The notes: generated from the sequence alone by a model not told the origin. A stretch of 64,000 bases of DNA from Microbacterium sp. ProA8 (GCF_039905635.1 NZ_CP157000.1:4216001-4280000), one strand, 5' to 3'; positions 1 to 8,516 are shown, counted from the stretch's first letter. Numbers and translations are program-made.

Positions 1-495
1 GAAGAGCTCCACGCGTGCCAGGAGGCGGGCGTGGTCGTCGAGGTCGTGCCGGGGATCACCAGCGCCATCTCGGTGCCGGCGATCGCCGGCATCCCGCTCA
101 CCCACCGCGGTGTCGCCACCGCCTTCACTGTCGCCACCGCGCACGACCAGATCGCGTCCCTCAGCGGCGGCCGCGACCACACCGTCGTGCTGCTCATGGG
201 GATCGCCACGCTCGCGAACTCCGCGATCATCCTCGCCCGCGGCGAGCGCGGGGCGGACTGCCCGGTCGCCGTCGTGGAGGACGGCTTCGGGCCGCGCCAG
301 CGGGTGACGGTGGGGACGCTCTCGACCATCGCGCATCAGGCCGCGGCCCGCGGCATCCGCTCGCCCGCCGTCGTGGTCGTCGGCGACGTCGTGCGGCTGA
401 GCCCGTACGCCCCCGCCGAGCTCGCGACCCTCGAACTCACCCACTACGACCCCCTCGCCGTCCCCGGCGCCTCCCGAAAGGCCCCCACCCAGTGA
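1..495 (+). CDS. cobA: Uroporphyrinogen-III C-methyltransferase (SUMT), C-terminal part
   Basis: The reading frame is open from the first base, so the gene begins before the window. The visible 164 residues match the C-terminal half of SAM-dependent uroporphyrinogen-III methyltransferases, which make precorrin-2 for siroheme or cobalamin. The diagnostic stretch PGITSAISVPAIAGIPLTHR lies at residues 18-37. The end (SRKAPTQ) is variable. The stop codon overlaps the GTG start of the next gene in a GTGA, so the two are translationally coupled. It could be the C-terminal domain of a longer CysG-like fusion; the missing N-terminus prevents a decision. Confidence 0.88.
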   Translation, partial: EELHACQEAGVVVEVVPGITSAISVPAIAGIPLTHRGVATAFTVATAHDQIASLSGGRDHTVVLLMGIATLANSAIILARGERGADCPVAVVEDGFGPRQRVTVGTLSTIAHQAAARGIRSPAVVVVGDVVRLSPYAPAELATLELTHYDPLAVPGASRKAPTQ

Positions 496-1904
496 CCGCT
501 TCGAGCACTGTGCCCACCTCTGATCTTGGGAACCTCCGCGTCGCGATCGTCGGCGCCGGTCCCGCCGGCATCTACGCCGGCAACATCCTCACCAACTCGG
601 TCGCCGAGGCCGGCGGATCCGTGTCGATCGACCTGTTCGAGTCGCTTCCCGCGCCGTACGGACTGATCCGCTACGGCGTCGCGCCCGACCACCCCCGCAT
701 CAAGGGCATCGTCAATTCGCTGCACGAGATGCTGGATGCCGGCACCACGCGGTTCATCGGCAACGTCGAGGTCGGACGCGACATCGCGCTCGACGAGCTG
801 CAGGAGCGCTACGACGCCGTGATCATCGCGACCGGCGCCATCCGCGACGCCGCGCTCGACATCCCGGGCATCGACCTGCCGGGCTCGTACGGCGCCGCCG
901 ACTTCGTGGCGTGGTTCGACGGGCACCCGGACGTGCCCACCGAGTGGACGCTCGACCAGCCCGAGGTCGCCGTCATCGGCAACGGCAACGTCGCCCTCGA
1001 CGTCGCGCGCGTGCTCGCGAAGCACGCGGTCGACCTGCGCTCCACCGAGATCGCCGACAACGTGCTGGCCGGTCTCGAGGCATCCGCCGTCACCGATGTG
1101 CACGTCTTCGGCCGTCGCGGCCCCGCCGACATCAAGTTCACGCCCATCGAGCTGCGTGAGCTCGGCGAGGTGCCGAACGTCGACATCGTCGTGCACGACG
1201 AGGACTTCGTCGACGCCGACCCGGCGAACGCGGCGAACAATCAGCTCAAGGTCATGCTGCGCGTCCTGAACAGCTGGCGCACGCGCGAGGCGACCGGCGC
1301 CGGCCGCCGCCTGCACCTGCACTTCTACCACTCGCCCGTCGAGGTGCTCGGCGACGGCAAGGTCGAGGGCATCCGCTTCGAGCGCACCGAGCCGATCGGC
1401 GACGGCCGGGTGCGCGGCACCGGCGAGTTCCGCGAGATCGCGGTGCAGCAGGTCTACCGCGCCGTCGGCTACTACGGCACGCCGGTGGTCGGCGCCCCGT
1501 TCGACGAGCGGGCCGGCGTGGTCTCGAACGTCGAGGGCCGGGTGAAGGACGCCGCGCGCACGGACGACGCTGAAGCCCCGGCGATCCCGGGCCTGTACGC
1601 CACCGGCTGGATCAAGCGCGGCCCTGTCGGCCTCATCGGCCACACCAAGTCCGACGCGATGGAGACCATCGCGCACCTCGTGGCGGACGTCGAGGCCGGG
1701 CGCCTCTCGGCCCCCGCCGTCGACGGCGACGTGCTCGACGTGCTCGACGAGCGCGAGGTCGCGTACACGACCTGGGACGGCTGGCTGGCCCTCGACGCGC
1801 ACGAGCGCGACCTCGGCGCCAACCACCTCCACACGCGCGAGCGCGTCAAGGTCGTCCCGCGCGACGAGCAGGTCGGGATCTCCCGGGGAGCGCTCGTCCG
1901 GTGA
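492..1904 (+). CDS. fprA: Ferredoxin/flavodoxin-NADP+ reductase, FprA type
   Basis: 470-residue FAD- and NADP-binding reductase of the adrenodoxin-reductase/FprA family, which moves electrons between NADPH and ferredoxin in the cytoplasm. An N-terminal FAD motif (IVGAGPAGIYAGNIL) starts near residue 15. It is followed by the family hallmark PYGLIRYGVAPDHP. An NADP fold (VIGNGNVALDVARVL) lies near residues 160-175, and the C-terminal GWIKRGPVGLIGHTKSDA is typical. Length agrees with mycobacterial FprA (about 456). I chose the GTG that overlaps the upstream stop (GTGA). The stop overlaps the next GTG in the same way. The ferredoxin encoded next is the obvious partner; supplying electrons to siroheme-dependent sulfite or nitrite reductase is an inference from the SUMT neighbour. 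Confidence 0.93.
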   Translation: MTASSTVPTSDLGNLRVAIVGAGPAGIYAGNILTNSVAEAGGSVSIDLFESLPAPYGLIRYGVAPDHPRIKGIVNSLHEMLDAGTTRFIGNVEVGRDIALDELQERYDAVIIATGAIRDAALDIPGIDLPGSYGAADFVAWFDGHPDVPTEWTLDQPEVAVIGNGNVALDVARVLAKHAVDLRSTEIADNVLAGLEASAVTDVHVFGRRGPADIKFTPIELRELGEVPNVDIVVHDEDFVDADPANAANNQLKVMLRVLNSWRTREATGAGRRLHLHFYHSPVEVLGDGKVEGIRFERTEPIGDGRVRGTGEFREIAVQQVYRAVGYYGTPVVGAPFDERAGVVSNVEGRVKDAARTDDAEAPAIPGLYATGWIKRGPVGLIGHTKSDAMETIAHLVADVEAGRLSAPAVDGDVLDVLDEREVAYTTWDGWLALDAHERDLGANHLHTRERVKVVPRDEQVGISRGALVR

Positions 1905-2230
1905 CGTATGTGATCGCCCTGCCGTGCGTCGATGTGAAGGACCGCGCCTGCATCGACGAGTGCCCGGTGGACTGCATCTACGAGGGCGACCGATCGCTGT
2001 ACATCCACCCCGACGAGTGCGTCGACTGCGGCGCCTGCGAGCCGGTCTGCCCGGTCGAGGCGATCTACTACGAAGACGACCTGCCCGACGAGTGGCAGGA
2101 CTACTACAAGGCCAACGTCGAGTTCTTCGACGACATCGGCTCCCCCGGCGGCGCCGCCAAGACCGGCGTCATCGCGAAGGACCATCCGGTCATCGCGGCG
2201 CTTCCTCCCCAAGGAGACGGCCATGACTGA
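1901..2230 (+). CDS. fdxA: 7Fe ferredoxin (3Fe-4S/4Fe-4S), FdxA family
   Basis: 109-residue bacterial ferredoxin. The N-terminal cysteine pattern C-x7-C-x3-CP (from LPCVDVKDRACIDECPVDC) fits a mixed 3Fe-4S/4Fe-4S cluster. A second motif, CVDCGACEPVCP, gives the CxxCxxCxxxCP of a 4Fe-4S site. The acidic C-terminal half (YYEDDLPDEWQDYYKANVEF) is typical of actinobacterial FdxA. It is a soluble electron carrier. The GTG start overlaps the fprA stop (GTGA) and its last 8 bp overlap the next gene, so fprA, fdxA and the flavoprotein are one translationally coupled unit. Confidence 0.95.
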   Translation: MTYVIALPCVDVKDRACIDECPVDCIYEGDRSLYIHPDECVDCGACEPVCPVEAIYYEDDLPDEWQDYYKANVEFFDDIGSPGGAAKTGVIAKDHPVIAALPPQGDGHD

Positions 2231-3188
2231 TTCCCTTCCGACGGCGGAGACCACCGAGGTCGACGTCGTCATCATCGGCGGCGGTCCCGCCGGGCTGTCG
2301 GCGGCGCTCAACCTCGGCCGCGCGCGCGCCTCGGTCGTGGTGGTGGACGCGGGACGGCCACGCAACGCCGCGACGCTGCGCTCGCATGGTTTCCTCACCC
2401 GCGACGGCGTCCCGCCGCTCGAGCTGCGCAAGCTCGCCCGCGCCGAGCTCGCCGCGTACCCGAACGTGCGCGTGCTCGATCGCACCGTCGTCACGGCGCT
2501 GCTCGAGAACGAGGGCGAAGGCGGGCTGCGGTTCATCGCCGCGCTGCAGGGCCGCGGCGCCGGCATCCCGCCCGCCGTAGCGGCGCGCTCCGTGCTCGTG
2601 GCGACCGGACTGCGCGAGACGCTGCCCGACATCGCGAGCCTGCGCGCCTACTACGGCATGACGATCTTCAGCTGCGCGGCCTGCGACGCGTGGGAGCTGC
2701 AGGATCGCCCCCTCGCGCTGATCGGCGAGACTCCCGACCTGGCCGCCCGCGCGCGGCTGATCGCGCGCTGGACCGACCGCCTCACCGTCTTCACGAACGG
2801 GTCGGATGCCGTGGACACGGTCGAAGAGGCCGAGCTCGCGGCATCCGGGATCGTCGTCGAGCGGCGCGCGATCGCCGACCTCGAAGGCGACCGCGGCGCG
2901 GTGTCGGCCGTGCGCCTCGTCGACGGCACGCGCGTCGAGATCGACGGCGGGTTCGTGCGGCCGCAGTGGCACCCGGCGCTCGATTTCGTCAGCGGCATCG
3001 AGCTCGAGCGCGACGAGTTCGGCAACCTGGTCACCGACCGCTCCGGGCGCACGTCGGTCGCGGGGCTGTATGCCGCCGGGGATGCCGCGTCCCCGGGTCC
3101 GCAGCAGCTCATCGTCGCCGCGGGTCAGGGTGCGCGGGCCGCCGCCGTGCTCGTGCACGACCTCGTCGGGGTGCGCACCGCCCACTAG
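2223..3188 (+). CDS. Thioredoxin-reductase-like FAD/NAD(P) oxidoreductase
   Basis: 321-residue class II pyridine-nucleotide oxidoreductase. It has an N-terminal FAD motif VVIIGGGPAGLSAALNLGRA and a C-terminal FAD motif (AGLYAAGDAASPGPQQLIVAAGQG). A redox-active CxxC (SCAACDAW) sits where thioredoxin reductase has CATC. The NAD(P) motif is degenerate: LIGETP replaces GxGxxA/G, so its electron donor may not be NADPH. Its ATG lies inside fdxA, preceded by AAGGAG, so it is coupled to the ferredoxin gene. A ferredoxin-fed disulfide reductase is possible but unproven. It is clearly related to the flavoprotein at 40173-41006, which shares the T-x-DG-x3-P-x-ELR-x2-AR-x-ELAAY signature. Confidence 0.85.
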   Translation: MTDSLPTAETTEVDVVIIGGGPAGLSAALNLGRARASVVVVDAGRPRNAATLRSHGFLTRDGVPPLELRKLARAELAAYPNVRVLDRTVVTALLENEGEGGLRFIAALQGRGAGIPPAVAARSVLVATGLRETLPDIASLRAYYGMTIFSCAACDAWELQDRPLALIGETPDLAARARLIARWTDRLTVFTNGSDAVDTVEEAELAASGIVVERRAIADLEGDRGAVSAVRLVDGTRVEIDGGFVRPQWHPALDFVSGIELERDEFGNLVTDRSGRTSVAGLYAAGDAASPGPQQLIVAAGQGARAAAVLVHDLVGVRTAH

Positions 3189-3299
3189 GACGCGAACGGC
3201 GGAGTGTCACCCGCCGCGCACACGGTGTCAACCCCGAGGCGGGAGACGGCCGGCCGCGCGTAGCGTCGCCGCATCCACACCGATGCGGAGGTCATCATC

Positions 3300-3494
3300 A
3301 TGAGCGACAACCTCGACTTCATCGAGCTGCAGAAGTACCTCGGCGGCGTCGACTACCCTGCCAGCCGCGAGGACCTCGTGGCCACCGCCCGCGAGAACGG
3401 CGCGCCCGACGAGCTGGTCTCGATGCTCGAGGAGGCCGGCGCCGACTCGTTCGACGACCCCACCGACGTGAGTCAGGCCGTCACGCGGGACTGA
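3300..3494 (+). CDS. DUF2795 family small protein
   Basis: 64-residue acidic protein starting MSDNLDFIELQKYLGGVDYPASREDLVATARENGAPDELVSML, given here only by its features: a single compact helical domain of the DUF2795 type. The YLGGVDYPASREDL part is the family signature. No enzymatic motif, no membrane segment. Function is unknown in the family. The 110-bp upstream gap holds no obvious Shine-Dalgarno sequence adjacent to the ATG beyond GAGGTC about 9 nt upstream. Likely a monocistronic gene ending at the hairpin downstream. Confidence 0.75.
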   Translation: MSDNLDFIELQKYLGGVDYPASREDLVATARENGAPDELVSMLEEAGADSFDDPTDVSQAVTRD

Positions 3495-3499
3495 GCCGG

Positions 3500-3530
3500 G
3501 CCGGCGCACCGCGTCGGGCGATGCGCCGGC
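3500..3530. terminator. Stem-loop between convergent genes
   Basis: GCCGGCGCA at 3500-3508 pairs perfectly with TGCGCCGGC at 3522-3530 around a 13-nt loop. It lies between two convergent genes, so it may stop transcription from both sides. There is no U-tract, as is common for actinobacterial terminators. Confidence 0.5.
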
Positions 3531-3548
3531 ATCGGCTCGCCGCGGACG

Positions 3549-4022
3549 CTAGGGCACCCGGTTCAGCGTGCAGACGAACTGCTTGACGACACCGTCGTCG
3601 ACGAGGTCGCCGGCGCTGAGGGCGGCCCACACCTCGTCGGCGGCATCCAGCACTCCGTCGCCGTCGATGTCGCCCGACGCCAGCGCGGCGTCGTACCCGT
3701 GGGGTGCCGACACGGCGTGCACCTGCCACCGGCCGCCGTTGTAGCCGGGGTCACCCGGTGCCACCTCGGCGACGCTCGCCTGCAGGGCGCCGAAGCTGTA
3801 GATCACGTCCCACGTCTGCGCCGGAGCGCGGGTGTGCGACAGGTCGTTCGGCGTCACCACCGTGCGCCATAGCACGTGGTCGACGTAGATGACGCCGTCG
3901 TCGGTGACGCCGCCCGATCCCGCCGCGAACGCGGCACCACCCGTCGTCAGCGACGCCCCGCCGAGCGCCACCCCGACGACGACCGCGGCCAGCCGGCCAC
4001 GGGAGAACTTCCTGCGAATCAT
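3549..4022 (-). CDS. Secreted protein with an EF-hand-like calcium loop
   Basis: 157 residues. A Sec signal peptide (MIRRKFSRGRLAAVVVGVALGG, probable cleavage after AFA near residue 34) leads to a small exported domain. Near the C-terminus DIDGDGVLDAADE fits a dockerin/EF-hand DxDxDG calcium loop. The rest (YVDHVLWRTVVTPNDLSHTRAPAQTWDVIYSF) is not a domain I recognise. Only one loop is present, so it is not a full dockerin pair. It is divergent from the two-component system. Function unknown. Confidence 0.7.
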   Translation of the reverse strand: MIRRKFSRGRLAAVVVGVALGGASLTTGGAAFAAGSGGVTDDGVIYVDHVLWRTVVTPNDLSHTRAPAQTWDVIYSFGALQASVAEVAPGDPGYNGGRWQVHAVSAPHGYDAALASGDIDGDGVLDAADEVWAALSAGDLVDDGVVKQFVCTLNRVP

Positions 4023-4193
4023 CGGATTCCACCTCCCCTCCCGGCCGTGCGGCCGGATCGGGTCTCAGTCAACGCGCGGTGGCCGCCGCACTCCATGACG
4101 GCATCCTCACCGAGTCCTTACGAAGTCCTTTCGCGCCGCCGCGAAGACGCCAGGACCGGTGCAGCGGCTCCATGGGAGACCTATCCTGACGAC

Positions 4194-4898
4194 GTGAGCA
4201 CGGTGCTGGTCGTCGACGACGACGAGGACGTCGGCGACGTCGTCGCCGCGTACCTTCGCAGCGCCGGCCTCACGGTGCGTCGGGCAGCGGACGGGATCGA
4301 CGCGCTCCAGGCGGTCGTCGCGGATCGTCCCGACATCGTCGTGCTCGACCTCATGCTGCCCGGCATCGACGGCCTCGAGGTCTGCCGGCGGCTCCGGCAG
4401 CGGTCGCCGGAGCTGCCGATCGTGATGCTGACCGCGCGGGGCGAAGAGGACGACCGCATCCGCGGACTCGAGGTCGGGGCCGACGACTACGTGACCAAGC
4501 CCTTCAGCCCCCGCGAGCTGGTGCTGCGGGTGCAGTCGGTGCTGCGGCGCAGCGCCGCACTCACCGCAGAACCAGGGGCGCCGGCGGAGCTGCCCGACGT
4601 TGCGATCGACGGAGATCTCGTGGTCGACCGGCGAGCACGCCGCGTGCACCTGGCCGGCAGCGAGCTCTCACTCACCGTGCGTGAGTTCGACCTGCTCTCG
4701 TGGCTGGTCGCCCACCCGGGCGACGCCCTGCGCCGCGACGACCTGATGCGGGACGTGTGGGGCTGGGACTTCGGCGACCCGTCGACCGTGACCGTGCACG
4801 TCAGCCGCCTGCGCGACAAGATCGAGCACGACCCGGCTGCGCCGCGCCGGCTCGTGACCGTGTTCGGCGTCGGGTATCGATGGGATGCCGCGCCGTGA
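4194..4898 (+). CDS. OmpR/PhoB-family DNA-binding response regulator
   Basis: 234 residues. The receiver domain covers residues 3-115, with acidic pocket D8-D10, phosphoacceptor D52 (VVLDLMLPG), T80 and K102 (TKPF). A winged-helix output domain covers about 140-230 (SLTVREFDLLSWLVAHPG ... VTVHVSRLRDKIE ... VFGVGYRW). It controls transcription when phosphorylated by the adjacent kinase. The GTG start at 4194 is chosen because the protein then begins MSTVLVVDDDE and because a -10 box TATCCT (4182-4187) ends six bases before it, suggesting a leaderless mRNA. The stop overlaps the kinase GTG. Confidence 0.93.
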   Translation: MSTVLVVDDDEDVGDVVAAYLRSAGLTVRRAADGIDALQAVVADRPDIVVLDLMLPGIDGLEVCRRLRQRSPELPIVMLTARGEEDDRIRGLEVGADDYVTKPFSPRELVLRVQSVLRRSAALTAEPGAPAELPDVAIDGDLVVDRRARRVHLAGSELSLTVREFDLLSWLVAHPGDALRRDDLMRDVWGWDFGDPSTVTVHVSRLRDKIEHDPAAPRRLVTVFGVGYRWDAAP

Positions 4899-5905
4899 GC
4901 GTCTCGACGGACGCCCTGCTCTTCTCGGCCGGCGCCGCGGCGGCGACCGGCATCGTGGGTGCGGCGCTCGTGCTGGCGCTCGCCCGTGTACGAGTGGCAG
5001 CCGCAGCCATCGTCGCCCCGCTGGTGGTCGTGCTCTCGATCGCGGTGGGGGTCGTCGTCGGCGCAGCGTCGATGCTGCTGACCGCCGGTGACATGACCGG
5101 ACTGCTGCTGGTGCTGCTCGCCAGCGTGCCCGCCGCCCTCGCCGCGGGCATCGTGATCGCCGCGCGCATCCAGTCCGCCGCACGAGCCGCCGAGCGGGCC
5201 GCCGCGGCCGCCGAGACCGAGCGCCGGGTCGAAGGGCAGCGACGCGACCTCGTCGCCTGGATCTCTCACGACCTGCGCACGCCGCTCGCCGGCATCCGTG
5301 CGACGGCCGAGGGCATCCACGACGGGGTGCTGCCCGACACCGCCGCGGCCGCCGTCACGATCCAGCGGAACGCGCAGCGGATGAGCGACATGGTGGACGA
5401 CCTCCTCACGCTCTCGCGACTGCAGGCGCCGTCGGTCACGCTGGAGCGCACCGACGTCGACGTCGGCGACCTCGTGTCCGACACCGTGGCCTCATTGCGC
5501 CCCCTCGCCGATGCCGGCGGCGTCACGCTGTCGGGACGCGCCGAGACCGGCGTGCGCGCGAGCGTGGCCGCTCCCGAGCTGCGCCGGGCCGTGGCGAATC
5601 TGGTGGCCAACGGCATCCGTCATTCGCCCCTCGGCTCCACCGTCGAGACGACCGTCGAACTGCGCGACGGCGGGTTTCGGATCTCGGTCGCCGACGCCTG
5701 CGGGGGCATCTCACCCGACGACCTGCCACACGTCTTCGAGACCGGATGGCGGGGTACCGCGGCCCGGCCCGCTGACGCCGGCGCGGGTCTCGGCCTCGCG
5801 ATCGTGCGCGGCGTCGCCGACGCGCATCGCGGCTCCGCCACCGTCCGCAATGCCGCGGCGGGATGCGTGTTCGAGCTGCAGCTGCCGCTGCGCTCCGACC
5901 CGTGA
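4895..5905 (+). CDS. Sensor histidine kinase
   Basis: 336 residues. Three hydrophobic segments (about 8-30, 35-63 and 68-90) form a membrane anchor without a large extracytoplasmic sensor. Next come a short alanine-rich coiled linker, a HisKA domain with H125 in the H-box WISHDLRTPLAG, and a HATPase domain with N-box NLVANGIRHSP, G1 DACGGIS and G2 GAGLGLAIVRG. It would autophosphorylate and pass phosphate to the response regulator upstream. The GTG overlapping the regulator's stop (GTGA) is preferred; an in-frame ATG at 4880 is an alternative. The small membrane-embedded sensor suggests detection of membrane or envelope conditions (inference). Confidence 0.9.
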   Translation: MSVSTDALLFSAGAAAATGIVGAALVLALARVRVAAAAIVAPLVVVLSIAVGVVVGAASMLLTAGDMTGLLLVLLASVPAALAAGIVIAARIQSAARAAERAAAAAETERRVEGQRRDLVAWISHDLRTPLAGIRATAEGIHDGVLPDTAAAAVTIQRNAQRMSDMVDDLLTLSRLQAPSVTLERTDVDVGDLVSDTVASLRPLADAGGVTLSGRAETGVRASVAAPELRRAVANLVANGIRHSPLGSTVETTVELRDGGFRISVADACGGISPDDLPHVFETGWRGTAARPADAGAGLGLAIVRGVADAHRGSATVRNAAAGCVFELQLPLRSDP

Positions 5906-5925
5906 GCGGGGCGTCCGCCACGTTC

Positions 5926-5947
5926 GCGTCCGGCATCCGGGACGCGT
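5926..5947. terminator. Stem-loop between convergent genes
   Basis: CGCGTCC at 5926-5932 and GGACGCG at 5941-5947 form a perfect 7-bp stem with an 8-nt loop, midway between the converging kinase and PadR genes. Confidence 0.35.
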
Positions 5948-5992
5948 GCCGGAGCGCCGGAGCGATGACCCCGCTGCGCTGAGCCCAGGAGG

Positions 5993-6634
5993 TCAGGTTT
6001 CGTCGTGCTGCAGCGCCTGGCGACCGGCGGCCAGCATCTCGCGCACCTGATCGCCGTGCGTCGTGGCGGGGCTCACCGTGTCGGGCCAGGACGAGAGCTG
6101 CGCCTCCGCCCAGTCGGCCCAGGCGATGACGTGCTCGTAGTGGCCGATCATGAAGGTGTTCGCCAGCGCGAAGAGGTGGCGACGCTCGGGGAAGGTGCCA
6201 CCGGTGCCACTGATGTACGTCGCGTAGCGGGCGAACATCTCGCGGTTGGCGAGCGCCTGCTCCTTCGTCCGCGCGAGGGTGCCGCGCAGGTCGTCGAGCG
6301 ACCCCTGATCCGCGAGCAGCACCCGCACCATGCCCTCGAACTCCAGCGTCGGCGGACGCACCGGTGTGCTCAGCCACGCGGCGAGCGCTTCGCGACCGGC
6401 CGGGGTGATCGAGTAGATCGTGCGGGCCCGCTTGCCGGTGTGCTCCTGTCGCGTCTGCACGAGACCGTCGTCGCTGAGGCGGTTGAGCAGGGCGTAGCGA
6501 CCACGGTCGGCCGAGGGCCACAGCTCCGCCACGCCTCGTCCCAGCTGTTCGGCGAGCTGATAGGCCGACCAGTCGTGGTCGGCGAGCAGCCCGAGGATGA
6601 GGTAACCCGTGGTCGAGAGTTCGCGGTCAGCCAC
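5993..6634 (-). CDS. PadR-family transcriptional regulator
   Basis: 213 residues. An N-terminal winged-helix domain (about 1-85; LILGLLADHDWSAYQLAEQLG ... YALLNRLSDDGLVQTRQE) is followed by a helical C-terminal dimerisation domain, as in PadR class 2 proteins. Members usually repress efflux or stress genes in response to small aromatic or lipophilic ligands. The GTG start is preceded by AGGAAGGAG. A 17-bp inverted repeat at 6713-6729, about 80 bp upstream, is a candidate operator. Confidence 0.88.
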   Translation of the reverse strand: MADRELSTTGYLILGLLADHDWSAYQLAEQLGRGVAELWPSADRGRYALLNRLSDDGLVQTRQEHTGKRARTIYSITPAGREALAAWLSTPVRPPTLEFEGMVRVLLADQGSLDDLRGTLARTKEQALANREMFARYATYISGTGGTFPERRHLFALANTFMIGHYEHVIAWADWAEAQLSSWPDTVSPATTHGDQVREMLAAGRQALQHDET

Positions 6635-6712
6635 AGTGTGCTCCTTCCTCGCGCCGGTGCGGTTCTTCGTGCGGAACGTAAAGGGTATCCCGCCGCAGCC
6701 CTGACGACTCTA

Positions 6713-6729
6713 TACTGCGAAGTGCAGTA
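6713..6729. promoter_or_regulatory. Candidate PadR operator (17-bp inverted repeat)
   Basis: TACTGC (6713-6718) and GCAGTA (6724-6729) flank GAAGT in the gap upstream of the padR-like gene. TATACT (6711-6716) overlaps the left arm and would be a -10 box for rightward transcription. Binding by the PadR protein is inferred from proximity. Confidence 0.45.
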
Positions 6730-6807
6730 AGTACGGGCACAGCTTCCCGAGTGGGGACGAGGGACTGTCGCCGAAAGGCGGCACGGCGCGGGGGCGCCGG
6801 CTGCCTC

Positions 6808-6837
6808 GCGGCGGGCGATCTGGGGATCGCCCGCCGC
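6808..6837 (+). promoter_or_regulatory. Strong leader hairpin upstream of the 6923 gene
   Basis: GCGGCGGGCGATC (6808-6820) pairs perfectly over 13 bp with 6825-6837 around the loop TGGG. It lies about 85 bp before the next start codon and some 90 bp after the PadR-type palindrome. It could be a leader structure, an attenuator, or the terminator of a short transcript. The rest of the 6635-6922 gap shows no gene. Confidence 0.4.
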
Positions 6838-6922
6838 ACACTCCTCGCGCGGGTGCCCGACACGATCCGCCGGCGGCACGCACAGCGGCCGCCCGGTGCC
6901 GCGGTGAGGGAGGATGGCTTCG

Positions 6923-7852
6923 ATGTCAACGCCGACCGAACCGCCGCTCGACGAGCTGCGCGCCCTGCGGGAGCGCGCCTACGGGCGCCATGCCGATATC
7001 CAGGACGACCCCGATGCCCTGGCGCGGCTCCGTGAGCTCGAGGCCCAGGCGTCCTCCGCGACGACGAGCACGCCGGCGGAGAGCGCCGCGCCGGCCGCCG
7101 TCGGCGGCATCGCACCAGGCGGCATCGGCGGGGACGGGTCGGGGCGGCTGCCCGACGGTGACAGGACGACGGATGCCGCAGCCCTGCGCAGCGGGATCAC
7201 GCCGGTGGACGGTGCGCAGGGTTCGAGCCGGGCCGTCGAGGCCGGGCAGTCGCTGGGCTCCCGTGCCACGGCCGCAGATGGCGGCGAGTCCTCGGTCGCG
7301 GCCACGATCCCGCCGGGCGCCCCCGGCGACCCCTCGCCCGCCGAAGACGGCGTTCTCGCCGAGCAGAACACCGCGCCGCGGTCGCCGTGGTGGCGTCGAC
7401 GCACGCCCCTGCTCTGGGTCGCCTCGGTCGTCGCCGGAGTGCTCGTCGGCGTGGGGCTGACCTTGGCGGTGCAGGCGGCGGGCGAGGGCAGGGTCGCAAC
7501 TCTGAACGAGGATGCGGACGCCGAGTGGCCGGAGCAGTTCTTCGGCGCGCGGCCCGCCGATGCCGCCGTGTTCGATGACTTCCATGGCCTCACCGTGCTC
7601 ACGTTCCGCCAGCCGGCGCAGCCGGGAAGCCCGCAGAGCTGCCTGTACATCCTGACCCCGCCGGACGGCTTCGGCGCGGGAACCTGCGCGGCCGACGCGT
7701 TCCCGCCGACAGCCTCCCTGGAAGTCGGCCCCGCATCACCCGACGAGCTGCGCGATCGCTACCCGAGAGGCACCGCACTGCAGTTCGTGCTCGAGGGCTC
7801 GAGCGTCCAGGTCTACGCACGCGAGCCGAGCCTCGTGGAGCCGACTCCCTGA
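6923..7852 (+). CDS. Single-pass membrane protein of unknown function
   Basis: 309 residues. The N-terminal cytoplasmic part begins with a predicted helix (LDELRALRERAYGRHADI), followed by a long Ala/Gly/Pro/Ser-rich disordered linker (about 45-150). One transmembrane segment (about 163-186, after WWRRRTP) leads to a compact extracytoplasmic domain with two cysteines (SCLYILTPPDGFGAGTC) that could form a disulfide. The ATG at 6923 has GAGGGAGG nine bases upstream; the ATG at 6914 abuts that Shine-Dalgarno and is less likely. No family recognised. Confidence 0.72.
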   Translation: MSTPTEPPLDELRALRERAYGRHADIQDDPDALARLRELEAQASSATTSTPAESAAPAAVGGIAPGGIGGDGSGRLPDGDRTTDAAALRSGITPVDGAQGSSRAVEAGQSLGSRATAADGGESSVAATIPPGAPGDPSPAEDGVLAEQNTAPRSPWWRRRTPLLWVASVVAGVLVGVGLTLAVQAAGEGRVATLNEDADAEWPEQFFGARPADAAVFDDFHGLTVLTFRQPAQPGSPQSCLYILTPPDGFGAGTCAADAFPPTASLEVGPASPDELRDRYPRGTALQFVLEGSSVQVYAREPSLVEPTP

Positions 7853-7907
7853 GGTTCAGCCACCCGCGACCTCCCCCAGTTGGCGCGGCGTGCCCGGAGG
7901 TCTCGAC

Positions 7908-8516
7908 CTACACGTCGGCCGTGGGGACGGGGACGGTGTCTCCCACGTCGGTGCGGTGGAAGTTCTGGAACGAACGGGATGCCGTGGGCCCCCGCTGTCC
8001 CTGATACCGGTTGCCGTACGTGCCCGAGCCGTAGGGGTTCTCGGCGGGCGAGGTGAGGCGGAAGTAGCAGACCTGCCCGATCTTCATGCCCGGCCACAGC
8101 TTGATCGGGAGGGTCGCGACGTTCGAGAGCTCGAGCGTGACGTGGCCGGTGAAGCCGGGGTCGATGAACCCCGCGGTGGAGTGCGTCAGCAAGCCCAGCC
8201 GTCCGAGCGACGACTTGCCTTCGAGCCGGGCGGCGATGTCGTCGGGCAGCGAGATGCGCTCGAAGGTCGAGCCCAGCGCGAACTCGCCGGGGTGCAGGAT
8301 GAACGGCTCGCCGGGATCGACGGAGATGAGGCGCGTGAGCTCGGGCTGATCCTCGGCGGGATCGATGAACGGGTACTTGTGGTTGTCGAAGAGCCGGAAC
8401 GAGCGGTCGAGGCGCACGTCCACGCTCGACGGCTGCACCATTCCGGGTTCCCACGGGTCGAGCCCGATGCGCCCCGCGTCGATCTCGAGCCGGATGTCGC
8501 GGTCACTGAGCAGCAC
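7908..8516 (-). CDS. dcd: dCTP deaminase
   Basis: 202 residues, full length for the family. Dcd deaminates dCTP as a route to dUMP/dTMP; actinobacterial members are often bifunctional and also hydrolyse dUTP. The core [20 protein letters not shown] with the following [11 protein letters not shown] holds the catalytic Ser/Arg/Glu region. The N-terminal [12 protein letters not shown] and the [15 protein letters not shown] segment are also diagnostic. The GTG start is supported by TAGGCT (8523-8528 on the minus strand) six bases upstream, a leaderless arrangement. Confidence 0.95.
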   Translation of the reverse strand: MLLSDRDIRLEIDAGRIGLDPWEPGMVQPSSVDVRLDRSFRLFDNHKYPFIDPAEDQPELTRLISVDPGEPFILHPGEFALGSTFERISLPDDIAARLEGKSSLGRLGLLTHSTAGFIDPGFTGHVTLELSNVATLPIKLWPGMKIGQVCYFRLTSPAENPYGSGTYGNRYQGQRGPTASRSFQNFHRTDVGDTVPVPTADV

